Counted from the first letter of the stretch, positions 24,047 to 32,973 are shown. The stretch is DNA of 54,551 nt from an uncultured Collinsella sp. (GCA_900543605.1 UQSK01000006.1:1-54551); one strand, 5' to 3'. Notes: generated by a model from the sequence alone, not told the origin. A program made the numbers and translations.

Positions 24047-24134
24047 GCTGAGGAAACGCGCAAGCGTTTTCCAGCGCAGCACGCAAGGAGCGGAGCGACG
24101 CAGCGGAAGCGGGCGGCGCCAGCCGCACGCGGAC
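24047..24134. other. G+C-rich spacer between the two tRNA 3'-end copies
   Basis: 88 nt rich in GCG/CGC with the hairpin AAACGCGCAAGCGTTTT. It has no ORF. A similar G+C-rich block with AAACGCGAAGCGTTT lies beyond the 3' end of ssrA (43314-43416), in the same relative position. Confidence 0.7.
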
Positions 24135-24235
24135 ATCCCGCTGGGGGCACCATTTGAGATGTGAAGCCCGTTACCAATTCGGTAGCGGGCTTTTTACTAC
24201 CGATATGCCGAGATTCGAACCCGACAGGGTGCGGA
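24135..24235 (+). repeat. Copy 2 of the 101-bp repeat (tRNA-Glu 3' pseudo-end)
   Basis: Begins with ATCCCGCTGGGGGCACCA, the 3' half of tRNA-Glu without the 5' part, then the same terminator and inverted T-arm segment. It cannot form a tRNA. The layout resembles an att duplication or a tandem duplication at the tRNA 3' end. Confidence 0.9.
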
Positions 24236-24250
24236 TCCCGGCATCATCGC

Positions 24251-24483
24251 AAGGCCTGTGGTCAAAAAATGGCAAATATGAGTACTGTTACCATTTTAGT
24301 TACAGCGATTTCATGCCTTCAGAAGGCGATTTAGCCGTCAGGCGTCCTACGGCGGAAAAATTGCAGACGTTTATCGGCTAAGTACTTGGACATATGTTGC
24401 GTAACACTACATATTTTGCAAATAAATAATGTTACAGGACTTGTGACAGTACTCATATTTGACGTTTTTTGCCCATAGCCCTT
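24251..24483. mobile_element. MITE-like element with 41-bp terminal inverted repeats
   Basis: Left arm 24251-24291 and right arm 24443-24483 match at about 35 of 41 positions as reverse complements; both contain CAAATATGAGTACTGT. The 151-bp interior is A+T-rich and has no ORF. No transposase is nearby. The arm motif is similar in style to the element at 5823-6066 (CAAAATCGCGAGTATTC), suggesting related families. Confidence 0.75.
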
Positions 24484-24534
24484 TATTCCTAGGCAAATAG
24501 GCAGCAAAACGGACTTCAAAGCGTCCTTCGCAAA

Positions 24535-24567
24535 CAAAAACCGGGGCCCGCATGATGCGGACCCCGG
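24535..24567 (-). terminator. Terminator after the glutamine synthetase
   Basis: CCGGGGCCCGC (24541-24551) pairs with GCGGACCCCGG (24557-24567) with one mismatch; the minus strand continues TTTTTG. Confidence 0.88.
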
Positions 24568-24598
24568 CTCAATACCGTGACGATATGTCGGTTACGCT

Positions 24599-26686
24599 CT
24601 ACACGTAGAACAGGATGTCGTCGTAGGTCGGGACCGGCCAGTAGTCGGCTGCCACGATCTCTTCCATGGCGTCCACGGCGGCACGCAGCGCATCCATAGC
24701 GGGAACGACCTCGTGCGCGTACACGTTGGCCTGCTCCTGGCCATCGAGAGACTCGGCCTTCTGATGCACGGCGTCGAGCGCCTTGATGGAGTCGTTGATG
24801 GTGGTGATGCCGTTGCAGAGCTTGTTGAGCGTGTTCTGCTCACACTGCATGGCGGCCTCGGCGCCGGCGGCACGAATAGTCTCAAGGCCCTTAGCGACCT
24901 TGGTGGCATAGGCGGTAATGACCGGGCGATAGGTACGACGTGCCTCGCGAACCATCGTGGTGGCCTCGATGTTCATGAGCTTGTTGTACTTCTCGAGCTT
25001 GCAGTCGTAGCGGCACTGGGCCTCGGCCTTGGTCAGGACACCCGTCTCCTCAAAGAGTGCGATGGCCTTATCGGAAACAAAGGCGGGCAGGGCGTCGGCC
25101 GTGGTCTTGTTGTTGGCAAGGCCGCGCTTCTCGGCCTCGACGGGCCACTCATCGGAGTAGCCATCGCCGGAGAAGAGGATGCGCTGGTGGTCGGTCAGGA
25201 CCTTCTTGCAGTACTCGAGCGCAGCGTCCTGGAACTTATCCTCGGGCGTACCCTCAAGCGCGTCGGCGAAGGACTTGAGCGACTTGGCCACGGCGGCATC
25301 GAGCACCAGGTTGGAGTCGGAGACGTTCTGCTCGGAGCCGCAGGCACGGAACTCGAACTTGTTGCCGGTGAAGGCAAACGGGGAGGTGCGGTTGCGGTCG
25401 GTGTTGTCCTGCATCAGCTTGGGCAGGGTATCGGCGCCCAGGTCGAGCACGCCGCGCGTGGCATGGACGGAAGCCTTGCCATCGATGATCTTCTCGACGA
25501 CCTCGGTAAGCTGGTCGCCCAGGAAGATGGACATAATCGCCGGAGGAGCCTCGTTGGCGCCCAGACGATGATCGTTGCCGGCCGAGGCAACGGAGGCACG
25601 CAGGAGCTCCTGATAGTTATCGACGGCCTCAATCACCGCGGTAAGGAAGACGATGAACTGCAGGTTGTCGAGCGGGGTGTCGCCCGGGTCGAGTAGGTTC
25701 TCGGACTCGGTGCCAAGCGACCAGTTGTTGTGCTTGCCCGAACCGTTGATGCCCTCGAAGGGCTTCTCGTGCAGCAGGCAGACCAAGTCGTGACGGGAGG
25801 CGATGAGCTTCATCTTCTCCATCATGACCAGATTCTGGTCGATGGCCTCGTTGACCTCGCCATAGACCGGTGCGAGCTCATGCTGGCAGGGAGCGACCTC
25901 GTTGTGCTTGGTCTTGGCGGGAATGCCGAGCGCCCACAGCTCATCGTCCAGATCCTTCATGTAGGCCGAGACGGTGGGGCGGATAGCGCCAAAGTAGTGC
26001 TCCTCGAGCTCCTGGCCCTTGCAGGGAGCGGCGCCAAAGAGGGTGCGGCCGGTGATGACCAGGTCCTTGCGCTTGCGGTAGGCGTCCTTCTTGATCAGGA
26101 AGTACTCCTGCTCGTCGCCCACGGAAGGAACGACCTTCTTGGGGGTCTTGCCAAACAGCGCCAAAACACGCTTGGACTCACGCGAGAGCGCGGTCATGGA
26201 GCGCAGCAGCGGGGTCTTCTTGTCCAGGGCCTCGCCCGTGTAGGAGCAGAAAGCCGTGGGGATGCACAGGACATCGTCCTTGATAAAGGCGGGGCTAGTG
26301 GGGTCCCAAGCGGTGTAGCCACGGGCCTCGAAGGTAGCACGCAGGCCGCCGTTGGGGAAGCTCGAGGCATCGGGCTCGCCCTGGATGAGGTTCTTGCCCG
26401 TAAACTTGGTAATGGCGGTGCCGTCGTGGTTGGGCTCCAGGAAGCTGTCGTGCTTCTCGGAAGTAATGCCCGAAAGCGGCTGGAACCAGTGCGCATAGTG
26501 CGTCGCGCCCTTGGAGATGGCCCAGACCTTCATGGCATGGGCAACGGCGTTGGCCACATCCAGGTCGAGCGGCTCACCGCCCTCGAGGGTTGCAGCAAGG
26601 CGCTTCCAAATGTCCTTGGGGAGGTAGTCCTTCATGACTTCCTCAGAGAACACCATGGTCCCGAAGCGGTCAGTAAGATCGGCCAT
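24599..26686 (-). CDS. glnN: Type III glutamine synthetase
   Basis: A 695-residue GSIII, the large form of glutamine synthetase common in anaerobes, making glutamine from glutamate, ammonia and ATP. Visible GSIII motifs are FQPLSGITSEKHDSF, then VGDEQEYFLIKK (active-site glutamates), NEVAPCQHELAPVY, INGSGKHNNWSLGT and FTGNKFEFRACG. The C-terminal helical extension is typical of the type. The start at 26686 (MADLTDRFG) follows GAAGGGAG; the upstream frame to 26749 is not conserved in style. It is transcribed alone. No GlnR/TnrA-like box could be assigned. A hairpin lies about 80 nt upstream. Confidence 0.96.
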   Translation of the reverse strand: MADLTDRFGTMVFSEEVMKDYLPKDIWKRLAATLEGGEPLDLDVANAVAHAMKVWAISKGATHYAHWFQPLSGITSEKHDSFLEPNHDGTAITKFTGKNLIQGEPDASSFPNGGLRATFEARGYTAWDPTSPAFIKDDVLCIPTAFCSYTGEALDKKTPLLRSMTALSRESKRVLALFGKTPKKVVPSVGDEQEYFLIKKDAYRKRKDLVITGRTLFGAAPCKGQELEEHYFGAIRPTVSAYMKDLDDELWALGIPAKTKHNEVAPCQHELAPVYGEVNEAIDQNLVMMEKMKLIASRHDLVCLLHEKPFEGINGSGKHNNWSLGTESENLLDPGDTPLDNLQFIVFLTAVIEAVDNYQELLRASVASAGNDHRLGANEAPPAIMSIFLGDQLTEVVEKIIDGKASVHATRGVLDLGADTLPKLMQDNTDRNRTSPFAFTGNKFEFRACGSEQNVSDSNLVLDAAVAKSLKSFADALEGTPEDKFQDAALEYCKKVLTDHQRILFSGDGYSDEWPVEAEKRGLANNKTTADALPAFVSDKAIALFEETGVLTKAEAQCRYDCKLEKYNKLMNIEATTMVREARRTYRPVITAYATKVAKGLETIRAAGAEAAMQCEQNTLNKLCNGITTINDSIKALDAVHQKAESLDGQEQANVYAHEVVPAMDALRAAVDAMEEIVAADYWPVPTYDDILFYV

Positions 26687-27120
26687 ACGGAACTCCCTTC
26701 GTATCGGCACCGCGTGAGAAGCGGTGTTGATTACTAACGAACGAGTCATAGCTTAGACTCGCCGTGTTTCCGCGACATTACCGTTATGTTGCTGTCGCGA
26801 AACCAATCAATGAGGTTACCCTATCGAGGCGACGTTGCCACCCTCAACAGCCAATCAACTGCATAAATTGCAGACCTCTCCCCATGGTTTAAGGGTAGTC
26901 AATTTGGGATGGAGCTCTATTAACTGGTATTTTGCATCAGATACCAGTCTTTATAGTCCGTGCCTAGATTAGCCGCTCTGTTACTCTGTTATAGAGAAAG
27001 CCGATAGCAAGGCATCTTTGATTGGTATCCTCAAATAGCGAGTGAAACTCCACCGTGACACAGCGGTGCTGTAGAATCCTTACAACACATCACACTATTA
27101 CGTATCTAAAGGAGCACGAT
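26687..27120. other. 434-bp divergent interval between glnN and metF
   Basis: No gene was found. GTTTCCGCGACA (26766-26777) pairs with TGTCGCGAAAC (26793-26803) apart from one extra C, forming a hairpin upstream of glnN. At 26897-26926 a segment starting AGTCAATTTGGGATGGAGCT resembles one arm of the palindromic element at 43161-43279, without a partner arm. ACTGGTAT/ATACCAGT forms another small hairpin near 26925-26952. No cobalamin- or SAM-riboswitch consensus was recognised before metF. Confidence 0.55.
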
Positions 27121-27993
27121 ATGCGCGTCGACGAGGTTTTTAAGCAGGCAGCATCCCAGGGCACCGCACCCGTTTCGTTTGAGATGTTCCCGCCCAAGGG
27201 CGAGCTAACCCTCGACACGGCTCGCGAAGTGGCAGGCAATCTGTGCAAGCTTTCGCCGAGCTTTGTCTCGGTCACCTGCTCGGCCGGCGGCTCGGGCAAC
27301 GGTGCCACCACCGCCCCCATCGCGCATATGATTACGAGCGAATTCGATACACCCTCGGTAGCGCATCTCACCTGCGTGGGCCGCACCCACGCCGACATCG
27401 CCGCCAAGATTGACGAGTATCGCACCGCCGGCGTTGAAAACATCCTGGCCCTGCGCGGCGATCTTCCCGCTGGCGCGACTGAGGACGACAAGCCCGCCTC
27501 GGACTACGCCTACGCCCGCGACCTCATCCCCGAGCTCGTCGACGCCGGCTTTTGCGTGGGCGCCGCAGCCTACCCCGAAGGCCACATTGCCTGCGAGGAT
27601 CTCAACCTCTCGGTCGAGCACCTCAAGCAAAAGCAAGACGCCGGCGCGAGCTTCTTTGTGACACAGCTCTTCTTTGATAACGAGTGCTTCTATCGCTTCC
27701 GCGAGCTTGCCGACAAAGCCGGCATCACCGTGCCTATCACCGCGGGCATCATGCCGTTTATGGGCAAGTCGCAAATCAGCCGCATGGTCTTTATGTGCGG
27801 CGCATCGCTACCCTCCCCCGTCATCAAGATTCTCGCCAAGTACGAGAACGACCCCGAGAGCCTGCAGGCAGCCGGTGTAGATTATGCTGCTCGTCAGCTT
27901 TGCGACCTTAAGGAGCACGGTGCCGACGGTCTGCACCTGTACACTATGAACCGTCCTGCAATCGCCGCGACCATTATGGAGCGCCTGGGGTAA
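27121..27993 (+). CDS. metF: 5,10-methylenetetrahydrofolate reductase
   Basis: A 290-residue flavoprotein that reduces methylene-THF to methyl-THF for methionine synthesis. Family motifs: VSFEMFPPKGE near the N-terminus (catalytic Glu), SVTCSAGGSG, HLTCVGRTHADI, NILALRGDLP and FFVTQLFFDNECFYRF, then PITAGIMP. ATG 27121 has AAAGGAG 6 nt upstream; the frame open from 27055 has no ribosome site. Its stop overlaps the start of the next gene (TAATG). It is the first gene of a three-gene operon metF / reactivation protein / metH, which supplies the methyl donor to MetH. Confidence 0.96.
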   Translation: MRVDEVFKQAASQGTAPVSFEMFPPKGELTLDTAREVAGNLCKLSPSFVSVTCSAGGSGNGATTAPIAHMITSEFDTPSVAHLTCVGRTHADIAAKIDEYRTAGVENILALRGDLPAGATEDDKPASDYAYARDLIPELVDAGFCVGAAAYPEGHIACEDLNLSVEHLKQKQDAGASFFVTQLFFDNECFYRFRELADKAGITVPITAGIMPFMGKSQISRMVFMCGASLPSPVIKILAKYENDPESLQAAGVDYAARQLCDLKEHGADGLHLYTMNRPAIAATIMERLG

Positions 27994-28781
27994 TGGAAAA
28001 ACCGCACGTCGATACAACCGTTGTTGAAGTGCCGGCCGACCTTGCGTCGCCGGCGCTTTACCGTATCGACGCTGCCCACCGCCCTCGTGTCGACCGTGCC
28101 GAGATGCTGCGGTATCTGGGCTACGGCGGCCAGCAGATTGAGCCCGAGCTGTCACGACGAATTGAGCTTGTAGTCGAGCGCCTAGAGCTGGATATCGAGC
28201 CCCGCGGCGTGCGACGCGTGTTTGCCGTCGATGCCACGGGCGTCGACGAGCAGGGCGAGCCCTGCATCCGCTTGGTTGGCACCAATGTTGAGCTGCGGGG
28301 TCGTGATATCTATCGCCACCTCAAAGACGCCCGCTTTGCCGCACTCATGGCATGTACCCTCGGGATGTCTGCCGAACGCCGTCTGCGCACCACGGGAGCC
28401 CAGCAACCCCTGGAAGGCGCCGTGCTCGACGCCGCATGCTCTGCCTATGTGGAGGCCGCCGTCGAGCAGATGGACCAGCAGGTCAAGACGGACGCCGCCG
28501 TTCATGGGCTCGCCGGCAACTGGCGCTTTAGTCCCGGCTACGGCGACTGCCCGCTCTCGGCCCAGCGCTCAATCGTCAATGCGCTCAACGCCACGCGGCT
28601 CATCGGGCTTACCGTCACACCCACCAGCCTGCTCATGCCCACCAAAAGCGTGACCGCGGTGATTGGTCTGTTTGACGGCGAGGTCTACGACGCCCAAAGC
28701 CGCCCCACCTGCAATATCTGCCGCATGCGCGAGCACTGCCGCTTCCGCGCCGCCCACACCACCTGCTATTCCAGCCATTAG
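27993..28781 (+). CDS. Stand-alone methionine synthase (MetH) reactivation-domain protein
   Basis: A 262-residue protein resembling the C-terminal AdoMet-binding activation domain of MetH, here as its own gene. The segment NWRFSPGYGDCPLSAQRSI corresponds to the R-x-S-x-G-Y-x-x-C-P-type AdoMet motif of that domain, and TPTSLLMPTKSVTAVIGL follows. The C-terminus has four Cys (CNICRMREHCRF...C), a possible metal site not seen in E. coli MetH. It lies between metF and metH with a one-base overlap upstream and 9 nt downstream. MetH here ends after its B12 domain, so this protein probably re-methylates oxidised cobalamin in trans. Confidence 0.9.
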   Translation: MEKPHVDTTVVEVPADLASPALYRIDAAHRPRVDRAEMLRYLGYGGQQIEPELSRRIELVVERLELDIEPRGVRRVFAVDATGVDEQGEPCIRLVGTNVELRGRDIYRHLKDARFAALMACTLGMSAERRLRTTGAQQPLEGAVLDAACSAYVEAAVEQMDQQVKTDAAVHGLAGNWRFSPGYGDCPLSAQRSIVNALNATRLIGLTVTPTSLLMPTKSVTAVIGLFDGEVYDAQSRPTCNICRMREHCRFRAAHTTCYSSH

Positions 28782-28790
28782 GAGCCCTCG

Positions 28791-31349
28791 ATGTTTACTC
28801 CGCTTATCACTCATGATTCTGACGGCACTGCATTGGCGGCACCCGTTGATGCCGCCCGTCGTAATGGCGCTGTGTACAAGCCGCGCACGATCGACGATCT
28901 GCGCATTAAGGACGATCGCCTGCGTGCGGCCATCGAGGGCACGGGACACCTGCTGTTCGACGGCGGCATGGGCACCATGTTGCAAGCAGCCGGCATGAAG
29001 GCCGGCGCCCTGCCCGAGCTGCTCAACTTTGAGGAACCCCAGGTTATCACTGATATCCAACGTCAATATGTCGAGGCCGGCTGCGACGTGATTACCGCCA
29101 ACACCTTTGGCGCCAATGCCCACAAGCTCGACGGTGCCGCCACCGTGGCAGACGTCTTTGCCGCGGCCGTCGTCTGTGCCCGCGAGGCCGGTGCCCACTA
29201 CGTCGCCGGCGATATCGGCCCCATCGGCGCGCTGCTTCGCCCCTTGGGTACCCTCAGCTTCGACGAGGCCTATGACCTCTTTGCCGAGGAAGTGCGCGCA
29301 GGCGTCGACGCGGGTGTGGACCTCTTTATTATCGAGACTATGACCGACCTGGCCGAGATCAAGGCGGCCGTCCTCGCCTGCCGCGAGAACTCCGACCTGC
29401 CCGTCTTTGCCACTATGACCTTTGAGGAAGACGGTCGCACCTTCCTGGGCACGAGTCCCGAGGTCGCCGCCATCACGCTTGACGCCATCGGCGCCGACGT
29501 TTTGGGCATCAACTGCAGCCAAGGACCGGCCGAGCTCCGAGGACTCGCCGCACGTATGCTCACCGTTACCGACAAGCCCGTTATGGTGCAGGCCAACGCG
29601 GGACTCCCCCATGTGGACGACGACGGCAACACCGTCTTTGATATCCAGGCCCCCGAATACGCCGAGGCCGTCGCCGGCATGATCGCCGACGGCGTGAGCG
29701 TCGTGGGCGGCTGCTGCGGCACCACGCCGGCGCACATGGCGGCCCTGCGCACGCTTATCGACAACCACACGCCCAGCCCGCGCCGCCGCAAGCCCAGCAT
29801 GTCGGTCACGAGCGCCCAAACGGTCGTGGACCTTCCCTGCGACGGCCACAAGATCGCCGTCATCGGCGAGCGCATCAACCCCACCGGCAAAAAGCGCCTG
29901 CAGCAGGCCCTGCGCGACGGCGACCTGGACTACGTCGTGAGCCAGGGTATCAGCCAGCAGGAACAGGGCGCCGACATCCTGGACGTTAACGTGGGCCTGC
30001 CCGAGATCGACGAGGTCAAGATCATCCAACAGGCCACCGAGCAGCTCCAGGGCTCCACGCTGCTGCCGCTGCAGATTGACTCCACCGACCCCGCAGCCGT
30101 CGAGGCCGCCGTGCGCCGCTACGCCGGCAAGCCCATCATCAACTCGGTCAATGGCAAGCAGCAGATCATGGATGAGATCTTTCCGCTGGTCGCCCACTAC
30201 GGCACCAACGTTGTCGGCCTTACGCTCGACGAAGGCGGCATCCCCGATACCGCCGAGGCTCGCTTCGCCATCGCCGAGCGCATCGTGGCCGAGGCCGCCC
30301 GCTACGGCATCGGACCGGACCGCATCCTCATCGACTGCCTGGTCATGACCGCCTCGACCAATCAACGCCAAGCCGAGCAGATCCTGCGCGCCATGTCCCT
30401 GTGTAAGGAACGCCTGGGCGTCAAATGCGCGCTCGGCGTGTCGAACATCAGCTTTGGTCTGCCCGCCCGCCCGCTGCTGGGCTCGGTCTTTTTGGCTGCC
30501 GCCTTCGGCGCAGGCCTGGACGCTCCTATCATGAACCCGGGCTCCAAGCGCTTTATGGATACCGTCTACAGCTATCGCGTCTTGAGCGTTGAAGACGAGG
30601 GCTCGACCGGATACATCGAGCGCTACGCCGGCTGGACCGATCCGTATAAGATCGCCGCAAACCCGGCAGCAGCTCAGGCCGCATCGAGTGATGCCGCGCC
30701 TGCCGCGGGCACCGCCGGCACCGACGACAACGACGACCCGATTCGCCGCATGGTCGTCTCGGGCCGCAAAGGCGAGATCGCTGCCGAAACCGAGCGTCTG
30801 CTGGCAGACCACGACGCCATGGACCTCATCAACAATCACTTTATCCCCGCTCTCGACGAGGTTGGCGTCCTCTTTGACCAGGGCAAGTTCTTCTTGCCGC
30901 AGCTTATGGCCTCGGCTGAGGCAGCACGCGTGGGTTTTGACACCATCAAGCGCCTGATGCCTGCCGGCGAGATTGCCGACAAGGGCAAAATCTGCGTGGC
31001 CACCGTCAAGGGCGACATCCACGACATCGGTAAGAACATCGTCAAGATGCTGCTCGATAACTACGGCTACACCGTCTTTGATCTGGGTCGCGACGTCGAC
31101 CCGCAGGAGGTGCTCAGGACCGTACGGGAGCGCGACATCAAACTCGTCGGCCTCTCGGCACTTATGACTACCACGGTCGTCGCCATGGAGGAGACCATCA
31201 AGCTGCTTCATGCCGAAGTGCCGGGCGTCAAGGTCATCGTAGGCGGCGCCGTACTCACCCCCGAATACGCCAAGCAGATCGGCGCGGACTACTACGCCAA
31301 AGACGCCGCCGAAAGCGCTCGTATCGCCGAAGAGGTCTTTGGGCAGTAA
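28791..31349 (+). CDS. metH: Cobalamin-dependent methionine synthase lacking the activation domain
   Basis: An 852-residue enzyme transferring methyl from methyl-THF to homocysteine. The homocysteine domain (about 40-330) has LLFDGGMGTMLQ, a zinc Cys in LGINCSQGP and Cys-Cys in VGGCCGTTPAHM. The pterin domain (about 350-610) shows VIGERINPTGKKRLQQAL and DILDVNVGLPEID. The B12 cap and B12-binding domain (about 650-852) has D-x-H-x-x-G in VKGDIHDIGKNIVK (about 740-753). The usual activation domain of about 350 residues is absent and is supplied by the preceding gene. TAGGAG overlaps the upstream stop, which fits coupled translation. Confidence 0.96.
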   Translation: MFTPLITHDSDGTALAAPVDAARRNGAVYKPRTIDDLRIKDDRLRAAIEGTGHLLFDGGMGTMLQAAGMKAGALPELLNFEEPQVITDIQRQYVEAGCDVITANTFGANAHKLDGAATVADVFAAAVVCAREAGAHYVAGDIGPIGALLRPLGTLSFDEAYDLFAEEVRAGVDAGVDLFIIETMTDLAEIKAAVLACRENSDLPVFATMTFEEDGRTFLGTSPEVAAITLDAIGADVLGINCSQGPAELRGLAARMLTVTDKPVMVQANAGLPHVDDDGNTVFDIQAPEYAEAVAGMIADGVSVVGGCCGTTPAHMAALRTLIDNHTPSPRRRKPSMSVTSAQTVVDLPCDGHKIAVIGERINPTGKKRLQQALRDGDLDYVVSQGISQQEQGADILDVNVGLPEIDEVKIIQQATEQLQGSTLLPLQIDSTDPAAVEAAVRRYAGKPIINSVNGKQQIMDEIFPLVAHYGTNVVGLTLDEGGIPDTAEARFAIAERIVAEAARYGIGPDRILIDCLVMTASTNQRQAEQILRAMSLCKERLGVKCALGVSNISFGLPARPLLGSVFLAAAFGAGLDAPIMNPGSKRFMDTVYSYRVLSVEDEGSTGYIERYAGWTDPYKIAANPAAAQAASSDAAPAAGTAGTDDNDDPIRRMVVSGRKGEIAAETERLLADHDAMDLINNHFIPALDEVGVLFDQGKFFLPQLMASAEAARVGFDTIKRLMPAGEIADKGKICVATVKGDIHDIGKNIVKMLLDNYGYTVFDLGRDVDPQEVLRTVRERDIKLVGLSALMTTTVVAMEETIKLLHAEVPGVKVIVGGAVLTPEYAKQIGADYYAKDAAESARIAEEVFGQ

Positions 31350-31375
31350 CACAACGGAAACAACCGAGCACCAAA

Positions 31376-31411
31376 ACGTGCCGCACGCGCCACTTGGCAC
31401 GTGCGGCACGT
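31376..31411. promoter_or_regulatory. 12-bp hairpin between metH and the UPF0210 gene
   Basis: ACGTGCCGCACG (31376-31387) pairs perfectly with 31400-31411. On the plus strand TAGAAT, a -10-like box, follows at once, so it may be a terminator without U-run, an attenuator or an operator. Confidence 0.4.
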
Positions 31412-31457
31412 TAGAATAGATAAGACTATGCTCGTTTTGGCAGATAGGAGCGCAAGG

Positions 31458-32822
31458 ATGGCGATCACGCCCGCAGAAATCGCGGAAACCCGCGGCATGG
31501 TTGAGGAGCAGAACCTCGACATCAGGACCATCACCATGGGTGTTTCGCTCATGGGTTGCGGTGACGAGAACCTCGACCGCATGTGCACGAAGATCTACGA
31601 CCACGTGACGCACACGGCTGAGCATCTGGTCGAGACCGCCGAGAACCTCGAGCGCGAGTACGGTATCCCCATCGTCAACAAGCGCGTTTCCGTCACCCCG
31701 GTGGCGCAGATCGCCGCGTGCTGCAAGGATGAGGATCTCACCCCTATCGCGCATGCCCTCGACCGCGCGGCCGAGACGCTCGGCATCGATTACCTGGGCG
31801 GCTTCTCCGCACTCGTCCAGAAGGGCATCGGCGACGCCGACCGCCGCGTCATCCAGTCCATCCCCCAGGCGCTCGCCACCACCAGCCGCGTCTGCTCCAG
31901 CGTCAACGTCGCCAGCCTGCGTGCCGGCATCAACATGGACGCCGTGCTCATGGCCGCCCAGACCATCATCGATGCCGCCAAACTCACGGCCGACCAGGAT
32001 TCCGTCGGCGCTTCCAAGTTTGTCTGCTTTGCCAACATGGTCGAGGACTCCCCGTTTATGGCGGGCGCCGTCCACGGCGGTGGCGAGGCCGACGCCGTCA
32101 TCAACGTAGGCGTCTCGGGCCCCGGCGTTATGGCCGCAGCCCTGGAGACGCTGCCCGATTCCGCATCGATGATGGAGGTCGCCGAGAAGATCAAGCAGAC
32201 CGCCTTTAAGATCACCCGCGCTGGCGAGCTCATGAGCCGCGAGGCCGCCCATCGCCTGGGTGTCGAGAAGGGCATTGTCGACCTGTCGCTGGCTCCCACG
32301 CCCGCCATCGGCGACTCTGTCGCACGCATCCTCGAGATCATCGGCGTGGGCACCTGCGGTGGCCCGGGCACGACCTGCGCGCTCGCCATGCTCAACGATG
32401 CCGTCAAGAAAGGCGGCGTCATGGCTAGCTCCAGCGTCGGCGGTCTCTCGGGCGCCTTCATCCCCGTGTCCGAGGACGCCGGCATGATCGCCGCCGTCGA
32501 GGCCGGTGCGCTTTCGCTCGAGAAGCTCGAGGCCATGACCTGCGTGTGCTCCGTCGGCCTGGACATGATTGCCATCCCCGGCGACACCCCGGTCGAGACC
32601 ATCGCCGGCATCATCGCCGACGAGATGGCCATCGGCGTCATCAACAACAAGACCACGGCCGTGCGCGTGATCCCTGCCATCGGCAAGGGCGTGGGCGACT
32701 GCGTCGAGTACGGTGGCCTGTTCGGCCGTGCGCCCATCATGCCGGTGAACCCCAACGCCGGCACCGTGCTTGCCCACCGTGGTGGTCGATTCCCGGCACC
32801 GCTGAACTCGCTGAAGAACTAG
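31458..32822 (+). CDS. UPF0210/DUF711 family protein
   Basis: A 454-residue conserved protein of the PFL/UPF0210 (DUF711) family. Recognisable stretches include EIAETRGMVEEQNLDIRTIT, MGVSLMGCGDENLDR, IGVGTCGGPGTTCALAML and SSVGGLSGAFIPVSEDAGMI; it has a glycyl-radical-like length but no glycyl-radical motif. The family is usually preceded by a small ACT-domain gene; none is present here. It is predicted cytosolic. ATG 31458 is set by TAGGAG upstream; the ORF opening at 31401 starts in the preceding hairpin. The biochemical role of the family is unsettled. Confidence 0.88.
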   Translation: MAITPAEIAETRGMVEEQNLDIRTITMGVSLMGCGDENLDRMCTKIYDHVTHTAEHLVETAENLEREYGIPIVNKRVSVTPVAQIAACCKDEDLTPIAHALDRAAETLGIDYLGGFSALVQKGIGDADRRVIQSIPQALATTSRVCSSVNVASLRAGINMDAVLMAAQTIIDAAKLTADQDSVGASKFVCFANMVEDSPFMAGAVHGGGEADAVINVGVSGPGVMAAALETLPDSASMMEVAEKIKQTAFKITRAGELMSREAAHRLGVEKGIVDLSLAPTPAIGDSVARILEIIGVGTCGGPGTTCALAMLNDAVKKGGVMASSSVGGLSGAFIPVSEDAGMIAAVEAGALSLEKLEAMTCVCSVGLDMIAIPGDTPVETIAGIIADEMAIGVINNKTTAVRVIPAIGKGVGDCVEYGGLFGRAPIMPVNPNAGTVLAHRGGRFPAPLNSLKN

Positions 32823-32839
32823 CTGAGGGGTTCGGGCGA

Positions 32840-32973
32840 GGAGCCCCGGGGAGGGCAAATATATAAGGTCGCCTGCTCGGACAGTCCTGACTCGCACGGA
32901 GAGCACATTAAGTGCTCTCCGGCTCGTGCGGAACTCGCGATCGACCTTATATATTTGCCCTCCCCGGGGCTCC
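32840..32973. repeat. Inverted-repeat element with perfect 32-bp arms and an inner hairpin
   Basis: Arms 32840-32871 and 32942-32973 are exact reverse complements. Inside lies CGGAGAGCAC (32897-32906), loop ATTAA, GTGCTCTCCG (32912-32921), extended by CGCAC/GTGCG. No ORF is inside. Read on the minus strand, the right half (GGGAGCCCCGG, then GAGTTCCGCACG, then the hairpin with CACTTAATGTG, then AGGAC) matches 54465-54551 in order. It lies directly after the UPF0210 gene. Confidence 0.85.

Noticed and set aside
23887..24235. Two tRNA-Glu genes in tandem
   Set aside because: The second copy has only the T-arm 3' side and acceptor 3' strand; no D-arm or anticodon arm precedes it.
23651..24483. 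Possible CRISPR array, because several repeats occur in a short space
   Set aside because: The repeats are inverted pairs and unlike each other, spacing is irregular, and no cas genes are near.
26760..27120. Cobalamin or SAM riboswitch before the methionine operon
   Set aside because: No B12-box or SAM-core consensus was found; only small hairpins and a decayed repeat arm.
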